DNA of 43,553 nucleotides, taken from assembly GCF_003992005.1 (NCBI RefSeq), contig NZ_RQVL01000018.1, positions 1-43,553 of the forward strand. The letters are read 5' to 3'. This document shows, in pieces, positions 31,738-40,281 of the stretch. The stretch is from Veillonella sp. VA139. GTDB lineage: Bacteria > Bacillota > Negativicutes > Veillonellales > Veillonellaceae. Both the position numbers and the translations under genes were made by a program. Each line of letters begins with the position of its first letter. Positions within the stretch are counted from its first letter, which is position 1. Under the pieces are notes generated by a model. That model ran no database searches. It was not told the origin of the DNA and worked only from the letters and a program-made list of their open reading frames with translations.

Positions 31738-32118
31738 ATGTCAGATCATTTAGAAATAGAAATTACAGATGCCGTTATTTTAGATGTCACAGCAAGAGTA
31801 TTATCATCATTCGATGAAATTCACTCTATGAGTAAACGATTTTTTGATGGTGTTGTAGATGGTATCTCACAAAAATTAGGGCAAAAAAGTTGGCCTGGAA
31901 TGAATGTAAAACATAAACGAGATAGCTTTGGAGAGGCTTTTATAGAAATTAATTTATATCTTCGTTTATATTGTGGATCACATCCATTAGAAGTGGCACG
32001 ACAAATACAACAGCAAGTGCGGCAAGATTTACGAAATATGTTAGACTTATACCGAGTTCGTGTAGATGTACATATCGACGGTTTAGAAAGAAAGGAACCT
32101 AATCATGAATCATCGTAG
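31738..32118 (+). CDS. Asp23/Gls24 family protein, second copy (YqhY-like)
   Basis: A 126-residue protein with the same fold signals as its neighbour: EIEITDAVILDVTARVL at the start, a central basic NVKHKRDSFGEAFIEINLYLRLYCGSHPLEVARQIQQQ, and LDLYRVRVDVHIDGL at the end. The pattern of alternating strands and an amphipathic helix fits Asp23/DUF322. It overlaps nusB by 14 bases, the location held by yqhY in Bacillus. The two copies are divergent (little identity outside the motif), suggesting an old duplication or separate roles. Confidence 0.8.
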   Translation: MSDHLEIEITDAVILDVTARVLSSFDEIHSMSKRFFDGVVDGISQKLGQKSWPGMNVKHKRDSFGEAFIEINLYLRLYCGSHPLEVARQIQQQVRQDLRNMLDLYRVRVDVHIDGLERKEPNHESS

Positions 32119-32503
32119 GTTAGCGAGAGTATTTGCATTTGAAACAATTTATGCAGATACATTTTCAGGTGACATAGTTGAGGAGGCGGTGTTAGATACA
32201 ACTAACATGCAAGGAAAAGCCAATCAATTTGCAGAACAATTAATTGCAGGTGTACGTAGTGAAATAGAACAATTAGATGCAGTTTTACAAGAATTTTCTC
32301 CTAAACGTAAAATGGAGCGCTTTCCTAAAGTAGAACTTACTATTTTGCGGATGGCAGCCTGGGAGCTATTACATCCACAAGAGGATACGCCAGCCAAGAT
32401 TGTCATCAATGAAGCTGTTCTATTAGCAAAAGAGTTTGGTGGAGAGACTTCCTATAAGTACATTAATGCTATTCTTCATAATTTAGCCAAATCGAGACAG
32501 TAA
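32105..32503 (+). CDS. nusB: Transcription antitermination factor NusB
   Basis: NusB with NusE (S10) binds boxA RNA and prevents early termination in rRNA operons. The 132-residue all-helical protein starts MNHRRLARVFAFETIYAD and ends with the typical TPAKIVINEAVLLAKEFG and SYKYINAILHNLAK. Ribosome site AAAGGA is nine bases ahead of the ATG. The gene overlaps the second asp23 copy and is followed, one base later, by the TsaD-like paralog. Confidence 0.94.
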   Translation: MNHRRLARVFAFETIYADTFSGDIVEEAVLDTTNMQGKANQFAEQLIAGVRSEIEQLDAVLQEFSPKRKMERFPKVELTILRMAAWELLHPQEDTPAKIVINEAVLLAKEFGGETSYKYINAILHNLAKSRQ

Positions 32504-32504
32504 G

Positions 32505-33497
32505 ATGGCCTATTATTTAGGAATAGATACAAGCTGTTATACCACATCTTGTGCACTAGTTGACGAAGATGGTAGATTAATACAGGAAGCTAGAAAGTTA
32601 TTAGACGTACCGCAAGGCAAACGAGGATTGCAACAGTCACAAATGGTATTTCAACATACTCGTGCCTTAGATGAATTGATTCAATCATTAACGTTAGATC
32701 AGCCAATTGTAGGTATCGGTGTTAGCGGTTTTCCAAGACGAGAAAAAAATTCTTATATGCCCGCCTTCTTAGTAGGACTCAATACGGCGAAATCACTAGG
32801 CCATTGTTTACAAGTTCCTGTACATGTATTTTCTCATCAAGAGAATCATATATGGGCAGCCTTGCGTGAAATTGGTGAAATTCCAGATGGGCCCTTTTTA
32901 AGTTTACACCTTTCAGGAGGAACCACAGAATTTGTTCTTTGTGAACGCATTCATAAAAGTGGTTTTAAAGTGCAAATTGTGGGAAGCTCTGATGATATAG
33001 CAGGGGGCCAATTGGTGGACCGTCTAGGTGTGTTAATGGGATTACAATTTCCAGCTGGCCCAAATATGGAAACATTGGGACGGCGTATAAAATACAATGT
33101 AGATTCGGTGCTCCCTGTATCAGTAAAAGAATCTACCATCAGCTTTGGTGGACCATATAGCGCTGGACGACGATGGTGGGAATCATTACAACATGGACCT
33201 ATAGATTGGACTGATAGGGAATCATTTAGCACAGAAAAAGATGCACAAATCCTGGCAGCCTCTGTGTTCCATTGTATTGGAAGTTCCCTAGAGAAAGCCT
33301 TATCTCATATTTTAACAAAACATAATATTACAACCTTAATTACTGCCGGTGGTGTCATGGCTAATACCTACTTACAAGATCGCTTAGTTCATTGGGGACA
33401 CCATCATGATTTAGATGTGTTATGTGTATCCTCTAAATATAGTGCAGATAATGCCTCAGGTAATGCCTATGGGGCGAAAGTTGTTGAAGGAGAATAG
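32505..33497 (+). CDS. TsaD/Kae1-like domain protein (paralog of tRNA threonylcarbamoyltransferase)
   Basis: A 330-residue ASKHA-fold protein. Motifs correspond to TsaD in order: YLGIDTSCYTTSCALV (phosphate loop), FSHQENHIWAAL with His111 and His115 in the HxxxH metal site, LHLSGGTTEF (137-139 SGG) and GGVMANTYLQDRL, ending in SADNASGNAYGAK. The HxxxH Asn/Gln content differs from the usual HMEGH of TsaD and it lacks the extended C-terminus. It is encoded between nusB and xseA, not near tsaB/tsaE. It is likely a second, non-canonical member of the family; whether it acts on tRNA or another target is unknown. Spacing of one base after nusB indicates coupling. Confidence 0.72.
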   Translation: MAYYLGIDTSCYTTSCALVDEDGRLIQEARKLLDVPQGKRGLQQSQMVFQHTRALDELIQSLTLDQPIVGIGVSGFPRREKNSYMPAFLVGLNTAKSLGHCLQVPVHVFSHQENHIWAALREIGEIPDGPFLSLHLSGGTTEFVLCERIHKSGFKVQIVGSSDDIAGGQLVDRLGVLMGLQFPAGPNMETLGRRIKYNVDSVLPVSVKESTISFGGPYSAGRRWWESLQHGPIDWTDRESFSTEKDAQILAASVFHCIGSSLEKALSHILTKHNITTLITAGGVMANTYLQDRLVHWGHHHDLDVLCVSSKYSADNASGNAYGAKVVEGE

Positions 33498-33498
33498 A

Positions 33499-34704
33499 AT
33501 GGATGCTTACTCCGTTGGAGAATTAAATAAAATTATTAAGCAAACCGTAGAGGGAGAATTTCTCTTAAAAAACTGTATTGTAGAAGGCGTTATCTCTAAT
33601 GTAAAACGTCACAGTACAGGACATTATTATTTTTCTCTCATTGATGATACAGGCTCTATTGATATGGCTATGTGGCGTTCGAAAGTGCAACAACGTGGCT
33701 TAGAAGGTGCCCTTGAAAATGGTTTGTTAGTACAAGTACGTGGAAACATTAGTTTTTACGAAAAAACTGGTCGTTTAAGTTTCATTTGTGAAGACATTCG
33801 TATTGGTGCCAAAAGTGACTATCAAATTGCCTATGAAAAATTAAAACAAGAACTCTATGCGTTAGGATATTTTGATGAACGGCACAAACAATCTTTGCCA
33901 CCTGTACCGAGTTGTATTGGTGTTGTTACTTCTGCATCGGGAGCAGTTATACATGATATTTTACATGTAGCATCTCATCGCAATCCATTAGTGACATTTA
34001 AAGTATTTAATGTACCTGTACAAGGACCCACTGCAGGCCCTATTATTGCTCGTGGTGTAGCTATGGCAGATGCGGACCCAGATGTAGATCTAATTATTGT
34101 TGGTCGTGGTGGTGGTTCTATGGAAGACTTGTGGTGCTTTAATGACAGAGCCTTAATAGAATCCATATTCCACTGTACAACACCGGTTGTATCTGCTGTT
34201 GGTCATGAAGTGGATTATACATTATGCGATTTTGTCGCAGATGTAAGAGGGGCTACTCCAAGTCATGCCGCTGAGCTAGCTATCTATCCACTGGTGGACC
34301 TACAAGAAGAAGTACAGCAAAAATTAGACTTTATTCACAACACAGTACAGTATCGTATTCAAAAAGAAAAACAACAGTTGTTTTCGATTACCAACCGTAA
34401 GATTACTGTACCTGCTATGAACTTGGTCCATCAACAGAAAAATATATTGCAACGCTTTGAACACCTATTACATAGTGCAATACAAAAGAAAACTCAAGAT
34501 GAATCACGTAAGTTAGCTATACTAGCAACTCAATTAGATAATAAAAATCCATTGTCTAAGGTCATCAAGGGCTTTGCTAAAGTAGATGTTAATGGTGCTC
34601 CATTACAAACGATTCAAGATATACAACTTGGCGATAAATTGGATATACATATTCAAGATGGTTCTGTGAAAGCAACTGTACAGGAGGTAACACAACGTGG
34701 CTAA
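33499..34704 (+). CDS. xseA: Exodeoxyribonuclease VII large subunit
   Basis: XseA with XseB degrades single-stranded DNA and acts in mismatch repair. The 401-residue protein has an N-terminal OB-fold domain (about 1-100, VSELN-like start MDAYSVGELNKIIKQ, IVEGVISNVKRHSTGHYYFSL), the catalytic central domain with IGVVTSASGAVIHDIL, IIVGRGGGSMEDLWCFND and SAVGHEVDYTLCDFVADVRG, and a coiled-coil C-terminus. GAAGGAG precedes the ATG at 33499; the frame extends upstream only into the previous gene. It overlaps xseB by eight bases. Confidence 0.95.
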   Translation: MDAYSVGELNKIIKQTVEGEFLLKNCIVEGVISNVKRHSTGHYYFSLIDDTGSIDMAMWRSKVQQRGLEGALENGLLVQVRGNISFYEKTGRLSFICEDIRIGAKSDYQIAYEKLKQELYALGYFDERHKQSLPPVPSCIGVVTSASGAVIHDILHVASHRNPLVTFKVFNVPVQGPTAGPIIARGVAMADADPDVDLIIVGRGGGSMEDLWCFNDRALIESIFHCTTPVVSAVGHEVDYTLCDFVADVRGATPSHAAELAIYPLVDLQEEVQQKLDFIHNTVQYRIQKEKQQLFSITNRKITVPAMNLVHQQKNILQRFEHLLHSAIQKKTQDESRKLAILATQLDNKNPLSKVIKGFAKVDVNGAPLQTIQDIQLGDKLDIHIQDGSVKATVQEVTQRG

Positions 34705-34906
34705 ATCTATTATAAATTACGAAAAGAAATATACAGCCCTAGAAGAAGTAGTAAAAAAACTAGATGACGAAAGCTTATCTATGCATGAATTGTTAAAAAC
34801 TTACAAGGAAGGATTAACTCTAGTTAAAGAATGTTCTGATTTATTGCAACTTGTAGAAGAAGAAGTTGAACAAATAATTGAAACTGTACAAGTAGATACG
34901 AATTAG
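34697..34906 (+). CDS. xseB: Exodeoxyribonuclease VII small subunit
   Basis: XseB is the small subunit that coats the coiled-coil arms of XseA. The 69-residue helical protein shows the family pattern NYEKKYTALEEVVKKLDDESLSMHELLKTYKEGLTL. The start is a GTG at 34697 with a strong site GGAGG (34683-34687). It lies within the end of xseA (8-base overlap), so both subunits are translated together. Confidence 0.94.
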   Translation: MAKSIINYEKKYTALEEVVKKLDDESLSMHELLKTYKEGLTLVKECSDLLQLVEEEVEQIIETVQVDTN

Positions 34907-34935
34907 GAGACAAAGTACGTTTTTTTAGGTATAAT
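34907..34935 (+). promoter_or_regulatory. Putative promoter of the ispA operon
   Basis: GAGACA (34907-34912) and TATAAT (34930-34935) are 17 bases apart directly after the xseB stop. The -10 is perfect, the -35 four of six. The start would be near 34942, about 48 bases before ispA. Confidence 0.55.
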
Positions 34936-34989
34936 AGAGTTAGAATATTTATACAAAAAATTATTATCTTTCAAAGAATTGAGGATATT

Positions 34990-35868
34990 ATGTTAAAAGA
35001 GTACTTGCAACAAAGCAAAGCAGACATTGAAAGTTATTTATCCTCTGTATTAGAATCACCTAATACGGAGTATGCTCGTTTATACGATAGCATGAATTAT
35101 AGCTTATTGATGGGTGGTAAAAGAATTCGTCCAATTATTACAAAAGCTGTCATTGAATCTTTAGGAGGATCTTGGGAAGCTTATAAAGATGTAGTATGTG
35201 CTATTGAATTGATTCATACCTATTCTTTAATTCATGATGATCTACCAGCTATGGATAATGATGATTATCGTCGTGGAAAACTAACTAATCATCGTGTCTA
35301 TGGCGATGGTATGGCTATTTTAGCTGGAGATGGATTATTAACCTATGCCTTTGAATTAGTTAGCAAACATATAAAATTGTCTGCAGAACAAGTGGTGCAG
35401 ATCATTCATGTTTTAGCCAAAGGTGCAGGGCCTAGCGGAATGGTAGGTGGTCAAGCTTTTGACCTACAGTCAGAAGGAAAATTCCTACCATTGGATGAAT
35501 TAATAGTTCTTCACAAAGGTAAAACAGGCGCTTTATTTAGTGCCGCTGTTGAAATTGGTCTGATTATTATGGAGGCCACAACATCCGTAAGAGAGGCCTA
35601 CCTACGATATGCTGATCATTTAGGTTTATTATTCCAAATTACCGATGACATCTTAGATGTAGTAGGCACGCAAGAAGAATTAGGGAAAACACCTGGCAGT
35701 GATGAACGTCAACATAAAGCAACCTATGTATCTATTCTAGGCTTAGATACCGCGAAAGAACGAGCCCAAGAGGTGGCTCATCTAGCATTAACAGCATTGC
35801 ACGATTCCAATCAAACATCACTTGTTCTTGAAGGTCTAGTCCAATATTTAATGGACCGCACACAGTAG
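34990..35868 (+). CDS. ispA: Polyprenyl synthetase (farnesyl diphosphate synthase)
   Basis: The 292-residue all-helical prenyltransferase condenses isopentenyl diphosphate with dimethylallyl and geranyl diphosphate to C15. The first Asp-rich motif is DDLPAMDND (about 83-91), the second DDILD (about 224-228), with GGKRIRP and GQAFDLQSE between; the first motif has the short-chain DDxxxxD form. The length fits IspA. dxs, which in Bacillus and Clostridium follows this gene, is missing here: tlyA begins nine bases after. Confidence 0.93.
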   Translation: MLKEYLQQSKADIESYLSSVLESPNTEYARLYDSMNYSLLMGGKRIRPIITKAVIESLGGSWEAYKDVVCAIELIHTYSLIHDDLPAMDNDDYRRGKLTNHRVYGDGMAILAGDGLLTYAFELVSKHIKLSAEQVVQIIHVLAKGAGPSGMVGGQAFDLQSEGKFLPLDELIVLHKGKTGALFSAAVEIGLIIMEATTSVREAYLRYADHLGLLFQITDDILDVVGTQEELGKTPGSDERQHKATYVSILGLDTAKERAQEVAHLALTALHDSNQTSLVLEGLVQYLMDRTQ

Positions 35869-35877
35869 GAGACACCT

Positions 35878-36681
35878 ATGAGTCAAAAAGAACGTCTTGA
35901 TATACTACTTGTGCAACGTGGTGTATTTGAAAGTAGAGAAAAAGCCAAGGCTGCTATTATGGCGGGACTTATTTTTTCAGGTACACAGCGATTGGATAAA
36001 GCTGGCACTAAAGTTTCAGTAGATACACCTTTGGAAGTAAAAGGCAATACCTTACCATATGTGAGCCGTGGTGGCTTAAAGTTGGAAAAAGCTATTGAGT
36101 TATATCCCATTGATTTAACGAATGCCGTTATGGTAGATATTGGTGCTTCCACAGGAGGGTTTACAGATTGTGCCTTACAACATGGGGCTGCCAAAGTGTT
36201 TGCCATTGATGTAGGATATAATCAATTAGCCTGGAAATTACGGCAAGATCCTAGAGTCATTAACATGGAAAAACAAAATATTCGTACCGTTACACCAGTA
36301 CAGTTGGGGGAACTTAGCGATTTTATTTCTATTGACGTGGCTTTTATCTCTTTAGATAAGGTGCTTCCAGTAGCGACAACTCTATTGAAGGATACTGGAT
36401 CTTTGGTAGCTTTAATCAAACCTCAGTTTGAGGCTGGTAAAGAACTAGTCGGTAAAGGTGGAATTGTACGAGAAAAATCAACCCATAGATTAGTCTTAGA
36501 TCGTATCCTGCATATCGCTAAAGACTGTGGGTTATATTTACATGGACTAACCTATTCTCCCATTAAAGGAATGGAAGGAAATATTGAATTTTTAGGATAT
36601 TTTACAAAACAAGCAGAGGGTTCCTTAGACATTACTGAAGGGCTTATTACAGCCACAGTAGAGGAGGCTCATCGATTATAG
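35878..36681 (+). CDS. tlyA: TlyA family rRNA (cytidine-2'-O)-methyltransferase
   Basis: TlyA proteins methylate ribose at cytidines of 16S and 23S rRNA in mycobacteria; in Firmicutes the homolog is YqxC. The 267-residue protein has an N-terminal S4 domain (RLDILLVQRGVFESREKAKAAIMAG, about 6-65) and a FtsJ-like methyltransferase with the SAM loop VDIGASTGGFTDCALQ, the VDVGYNQLAWKLR block, and LIKPQFEAGKE with the catalytic Lys. It overlaps or nearly touches its neighbours in the ispA-tlyA-nadK-argR series. Older annotation as hemolysin is not supported. Confidence 0.9.
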   Translation: MSQKERLDILLVQRGVFESREKAKAAIMAGLIFSGTQRLDKAGTKVSVDTPLEVKGNTLPYVSRGGLKLEKAIELYPIDLTNAVMVDIGASTGGFTDCALQHGAAKVFAIDVGYNQLAWKLRQDPRVINMEKQNIRTVTPVQLGELSDFISIDVAFISLDKVLPVATTLLKDTGSLVALIKPQFEAGKELVGKGGIVREKSTHRLVLDRILHIAKDCGLYLHGLTYSPIKGMEGNIEFLGYFTKQAEGSLDITEGLITATVEEAHRL

Positions 36682-36689
36682 GAGGATCT

Positions 36690-37568
36690 ATGAGAATCGG
36701 TTTCTTTCCTAATATGAAAAAAGAGAATATTCGAGATATTTTATCACAAGCAATTACCTATTGCCATACATATGGCATAGAAGTTTATATGCCTAAAGAA
36801 TTAGAACATCATGATGTATGTGCATTGGGGATAGAAAAATCTCACTTATTACCAAGACCAGAAGTATTTGAACATTTGGATATGGCATTTAGTTTTGGTG
36901 GTGATGGTACGATTATTCAATTGGCACGTCAAATCTATCCTTATAATGTACCAATTTGTGGTATTAATTTAGGGGAATTAGGGTTCTTAAACCAAATAGA
37001 GCTTGAAAACTTAGAGATGGCTATTGATAGAATTAGTAAAGGAGATTACTACGTAGAAGATCGAATTCATTTGGTTGGTACTCTCCATACACCTGAAGGA
37101 GAACGGGTATTGCGTCCAGCTATTAATGATATCGTAGTATCTCGCTCAGAACCGGGTAAAATGGCTCGTATTAATTTGTCGATTAATGGTGGGCATACTC
37201 AAATGTATCCTGCTGACGGTTTAATTGTAGCGTGTTCTACTGGCTCTACTGGGTATAACTTATCTGCTGGCGGTCCTATTATGGCACCAGATAATCGGTC
37301 TCTTATCGTGACACCTATTGCCCCTCATTTACTGCAAGGCGTATCTTTGGTGCTAAAAGAAAGTGCAAAGATAGATATTACGATGCCAGAGCGTCAGAAA
37401 AATCTGCATATTTCTGTAGATGGTACTTTTGATTACGAATTTAGTAATACTGACTCCTTACATATTGAAGCGCATCCACAATATTGTAAATATGTGCGAT
37501 TTAAAGATCAAAAATTCTTTGCTACTTTGTTTAAAAAGTTGACAGCACGATCTAAGGAGGTACTATGA
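36690..37568 (+). CDS. nadK: NAD kinase
   Basis: NadK makes NADP from NAD and ATP or polyphosphate. The 292-residue protein has GGDGT (FSFGGDGTIIQLAR, about residues 70-82), the following GINLGELGFL, the NDIVVSR motif and the GSTGYNLSAGGPIM block typical of the family. It follows tlyA by eight bases with AGGAGG ahead of the ATG. Its stop overlaps the next gene by four bases (ATGA). Confidence 0.95.
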   Translation: MRIGFFPNMKKENIRDILSQAITYCHTYGIEVYMPKELEHHDVCALGIEKSHLLPRPEVFEHLDMAFSFGGDGTIIQLARQIYPYNVPICGINLGELGFLNQIELENLEMAIDRISKGDYYVEDRIHLVGTLHTPEGERVLRPAINDIVVSRSEPGKMARINLSINGGHTQMYPADGLIVACSTGSTGYNLSAGGPIMAPDNRSLIVTPIAPHLLQGVSLVLKESAKIDITMPERQKNLHISVDGTFDYEFSNTDSLHIEAHPQYCKYVRFKDQKFFATLFKKLTARSKEVL

Positions 37569-38137
37569 TTCCTCTACACCACAGTGTAGAATTTCAGCAT
37601 CACCTTTGGTTGGATGTTTTGCCTACAGCTAGAACGATTGTAGATATGACTTGTGGCAATGGACATGACACGGTATATCTATTGTCACATTGTCATAAAA
37701 ATTCTCATATATATGCCATCGATATCCAAGAAGAAGCACTGAGAAGGACGAAAGAAAAGCTTTTGAAAGAACTTCCGCAGACTATAAAGCAAGTGGATTT
37801 CATACTGGGTTCCCATGATAGGGTACTGGAATCACTTCCTGTGTCTACTATCGATGTAATGGTAGGTAATTTAGGATATTTACCGAATGCAGACCATGAT
37901 ATTATGACCCAATCTATATCAACAATTAGAGCTTTATCAAAGGGATTGGCTAAGCTTTCAGTAAACGGATTATGTACCATTGTAGCATATCCAGGAACAG
38001 AAACTGGTCGTAAAGAAGCAGAAGACCTAGAAGAATATATAGCGTCTATGAATCAAAAAGAATTTCACTGCAGTATGTGGCGACCATTAAATCAAGCGAA
38101 TCACCCGCCTATTTTATATATTATTCGTCGGAGGTAA
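37565..38137 (+). CDS. Class I SAM-dependent methyltransferase, YtqB/MnmM family
   Basis: A 190-residue Rossmann methyltransferase with SAM motif I VDMTCGNGHDTVYLL (about 27-41) and the GNLGYLPNADHDIMT block (about 99-113) typical of the YtqB (rRNA_methylase) family. In Bacillus subtilis the YtqB family member MnmM methylates 5-aminomethyl-2-thiouridine at the tRNA wobble position; that role here is inferred. It is coupled to nadK by an ATGA overlap and ends two bases before argR. AAGGAGG precedes the start. Confidence 0.83.
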   Translation: MIPLHHSVEFQHHLWLDVLPTARTIVDMTCGNGHDTVYLLSHCHKNSHIYAIDIQEEALRRTKEKLLKELPQTIKQVDFILGSHDRVLESLPVSTIDVMVGNLGYLPNADHDIMTQSISTIRALSKGLAKLSVNGLCTIVAYPGTETGRKEAEDLEEYIASMNQKEFHCSMWRPLNQANHPPILYIIRRR

Positions 38138-38139
38138 TA

Positions 38140-38595
38140 ATGAAACGTTTTCGGTATAACAAGATAAAAGAAATTATTCAAACTAAGGCTATTGAAACAC
38201 AAGAAGAGTTAGCGCAAGCTTTGGTAGAAGAAGGGATTACTGTTACACAAGCAACGGTATCTCGTGATATTAAGGAATTAATGTTGATTAAGGTTCCTAC
38301 AGGAGATGGACGCTATCGGTATGCCTTATCTCCTGAAGAAAATATTATGTTATCTAGAACTCGCATCAATCGCTTGTTTCAAGATTCCATTATGCGTATC
38401 GACCATGTATTAAATCAAGTTGTGTTGCACACATTGCCTGGTTCTGCCCAATCTGTGGCATTTGCCATTGACCATGCAAAATGGCATGAAGTCATCGGTA
38501 CCATTGCAGGAGATGATACGATTTTATTGATTTGTAATTCCGTTGAAAGTGTAGAATTGGTGTTAGACCGTATTCAAGACTTAATGAGGGACTAA
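38140..38595 (+). CDS. argR: Arginine repressor
   Basis: ArgR (AhrC) represses arginine synthesis and activates breakdown when arginine is bound. The 151-residue protein has the winged-helix N-terminal domain (about 1-70, TVTQATVSRDIKEL) and the C-terminal oligomerisation domain, with LPGSAQSVAFAIDHA and TIAGDDTILLIC including the arginine-binding Asp residues. CGGAGG (38129-38134) selects the ATG at 38140. The upstream frame is inside the previous gene. recN follows after two bases. Confidence 0.95.
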   Translation: MKRFRYNKIKEIIQTKAIETQEELAQALVEEGITVTQATVSRDIKELMLIKVPTGDGRYRYALSPEENIMLSRTRINRLFQDSIMRIDHVLNQVVLHTLPGSAQSVAFAIDHAKWHEVIGTIAGDDTILLICNSVESVELVLDRIQDLMRD

Positions 38596-38596
38596 T

Positions 38597-40273
38597 ATGC
38601 TAGTACGAATGGGGATTAAAAATTTTGCCCTCATCGAGCATATGCAGTTGGAATTTGCCAAGGGCATTACAATTTTTACTGGGGAAACAGGTTCAGGTAA
38701 ATCCATATTGATGGATGCCTTTTCCATTCTATTAGGTGAAAGAGCTAGTAGTGAATTTATTCGTCATGAGAAGGACTCTTTTCTCATTGAAGGTGTTTTT
38801 GATATTGCTGGAGATACTGTATTACAAGAACTGTTAGTCAATAAAAACATTTTAGTAGAAGAAGATACTTTAATTTTATCCAGAACTTTTAATCGAAACG
38901 GTAAATCACAAATTTTGGCTAATGACCAAGTGATTCCATTGAAGGCATTACGTGAAATCGGCACCTATTTAGCAGATATTCATGGTCAATATAGTAACCA
39001 ACAGCTCTTATTACCAGAAACACATCATATCTATTTAGATTCGTATAATGATGATGCCACGAAGGCTTATGAAAATTACGTAACAGCCTATACTGACTAT
39101 GCCAGTGCAAAACGACAACTGGAAACATTGCGTGAAGAGTCGGCACAAAGAATACGTGAATTAGATATGTTACGCTTTCAGATTGATGAAATTGAAGAGG
39201 CACAATTGCAAACTAATGAAGATACAGCTGTATCGGAAGAGTTAGAACGATTAGATAATTTTGAGCATCTTCAATCAACAATTGCTAGTTGTTATGATGG
39301 TATTTATGGTGGCAGAACACCTCTAATTGATGGCTTGAATAGTGTTACTAATGAAGTGACTGATCTTGTTAAATATGATAAAGACATGGAAGAAATAGCT
39401 GAGTTATTGCGATCCGCCTATTATCAATTAGAAGAAGCTGCACAAGCTTTAGATCGGTATCGTGATTCCATTAGCTATGACGAAGAGCGATACTTCTATT
39501 TACAAGAGAGAGATACACTTATTTACAATTTAAAACGTAAATATGGAGATACCATTGAAAGTATTTTAGCCTTTGAAGAAGCAGCGCAAACTCGACTGGA
39601 GCTACTAGAATCTGATGAAAGTGAAGAATCACAGCTAGTGGAATCTGTGGAAACACTAAAGATACAAGCATTACAAGCATTACAGACTCTTACACAGATC
39701 CGTCATGCTCATCATAAAGAAATTACCGATGCCTTACAGCAAAATTTAACTCAATTAGGTATGCCAAAGGCAAAGCTAGAATTTGTCATAGAGGGTACTG
39801 AAACTTTATCTCCATTAGGAGCTAGCCGCATAGAACTATTATTTTCTGCCAATGCAGGGGAAGCTTTATTACCACTACATAAAGTTGCCTCTGGGGGTGA
39901 GTTAGCACGTATTGCCTTAGCTTTTAAAACAGTATTTAATAAAGCAACCCATAAGACCTTAGTGTTTGATGAAATTGATGTAGGCATTAGCGGTGATATA
40001 GCTTTACAAGTAGCTAAACAAATTCTTCAATTAAGTTCAGATAATCAGGTGTTCTGTATTACACATCTACCACAAACAGCTAGTGTTGCAAAGCAACACT
40101 ATCATTTACATAAGGTAGAAGAAGAAGGACGAACAATTTCTAAAGTAACCATTCTTTCAGAAGAGGAACATGTAGCACAGATTGCCCGTATGATGTCAGG
40201 ACAATCTTTCTCAGATACAGCTATAGAAACAGCTAAAGAAATGATTCAATACTTTCAACAGGAATCATTCTAG
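38597..40273 (+). CDS. recN: DNA repair protein RecN
   Basis: RecN is an SMC-like ATPase acting on double-strand breaks. The 558-residue protein has the N-terminal Walker A GETGSGKSILMDA (about 30-42), the ILLGERAS region, a long coiled coil in the middle (about 150-400, rich in Glu/Gln/Leu), the C-terminal signature VASGGELARIALAFK and Walker B LVFDEIDVGISG. The length is normal. GAGGG (38586-38590) precedes the ATG. In Bacillus, spoIVB and spo0A follow this gene; here dapB does. Confidence 0.95.
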   Translation: MLVRMGIKNFALIEHMQLEFAKGITIFTGETGSGKSILMDAFSILLGERASSEFIRHEKDSFLIEGVFDIAGDTVLQELLVNKNILVEEDTLILSRTFNRNGKSQILANDQVIPLKALREIGTYLADIHGQYSNQQLLLPETHHIYLDSYNDDATKAYENYVTAYTDYASAKRQLETLREESAQRIRELDMLRFQIDEIEEAQLQTNEDTAVSEELERLDNFEHLQSTIASCYDGIYGGRTPLIDGLNSVTNEVTDLVKYDKDMEEIAELLRSAYYQLEEAAQALDRYRDSISYDEERYFYLQERDTLIYNLKRKYGDTIESILAFEEAAQTRLELLESDESEESQLVESVETLKIQALQALQTLTQIRHAHHKEITDALQQNLTQLGMPKAKLEFVIEGTETLSPLGASRIELLFSANAGEALLPLHKVASGGELARIALAFKTVFNKATHKTLVFDEIDVGISGDIALQVAKQILQLSSDNQVFCITHLPQTASVAKQHYHLHKVEEEGRTISKVTILSEEEHVAQIARMMSGQSFSDTAIETAKEMIQYFQQESF

Positions 40274-40281
40274 GAGGAACA

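Noticed and set aside
35878-36681. Hemolysin, a frequent label for TlyA homologs
   Set aside because: The S4 plus FtsJ-type SAM-binding architecture supports an RNA methyltransferase; nothing suggests a secreted cytolysin.
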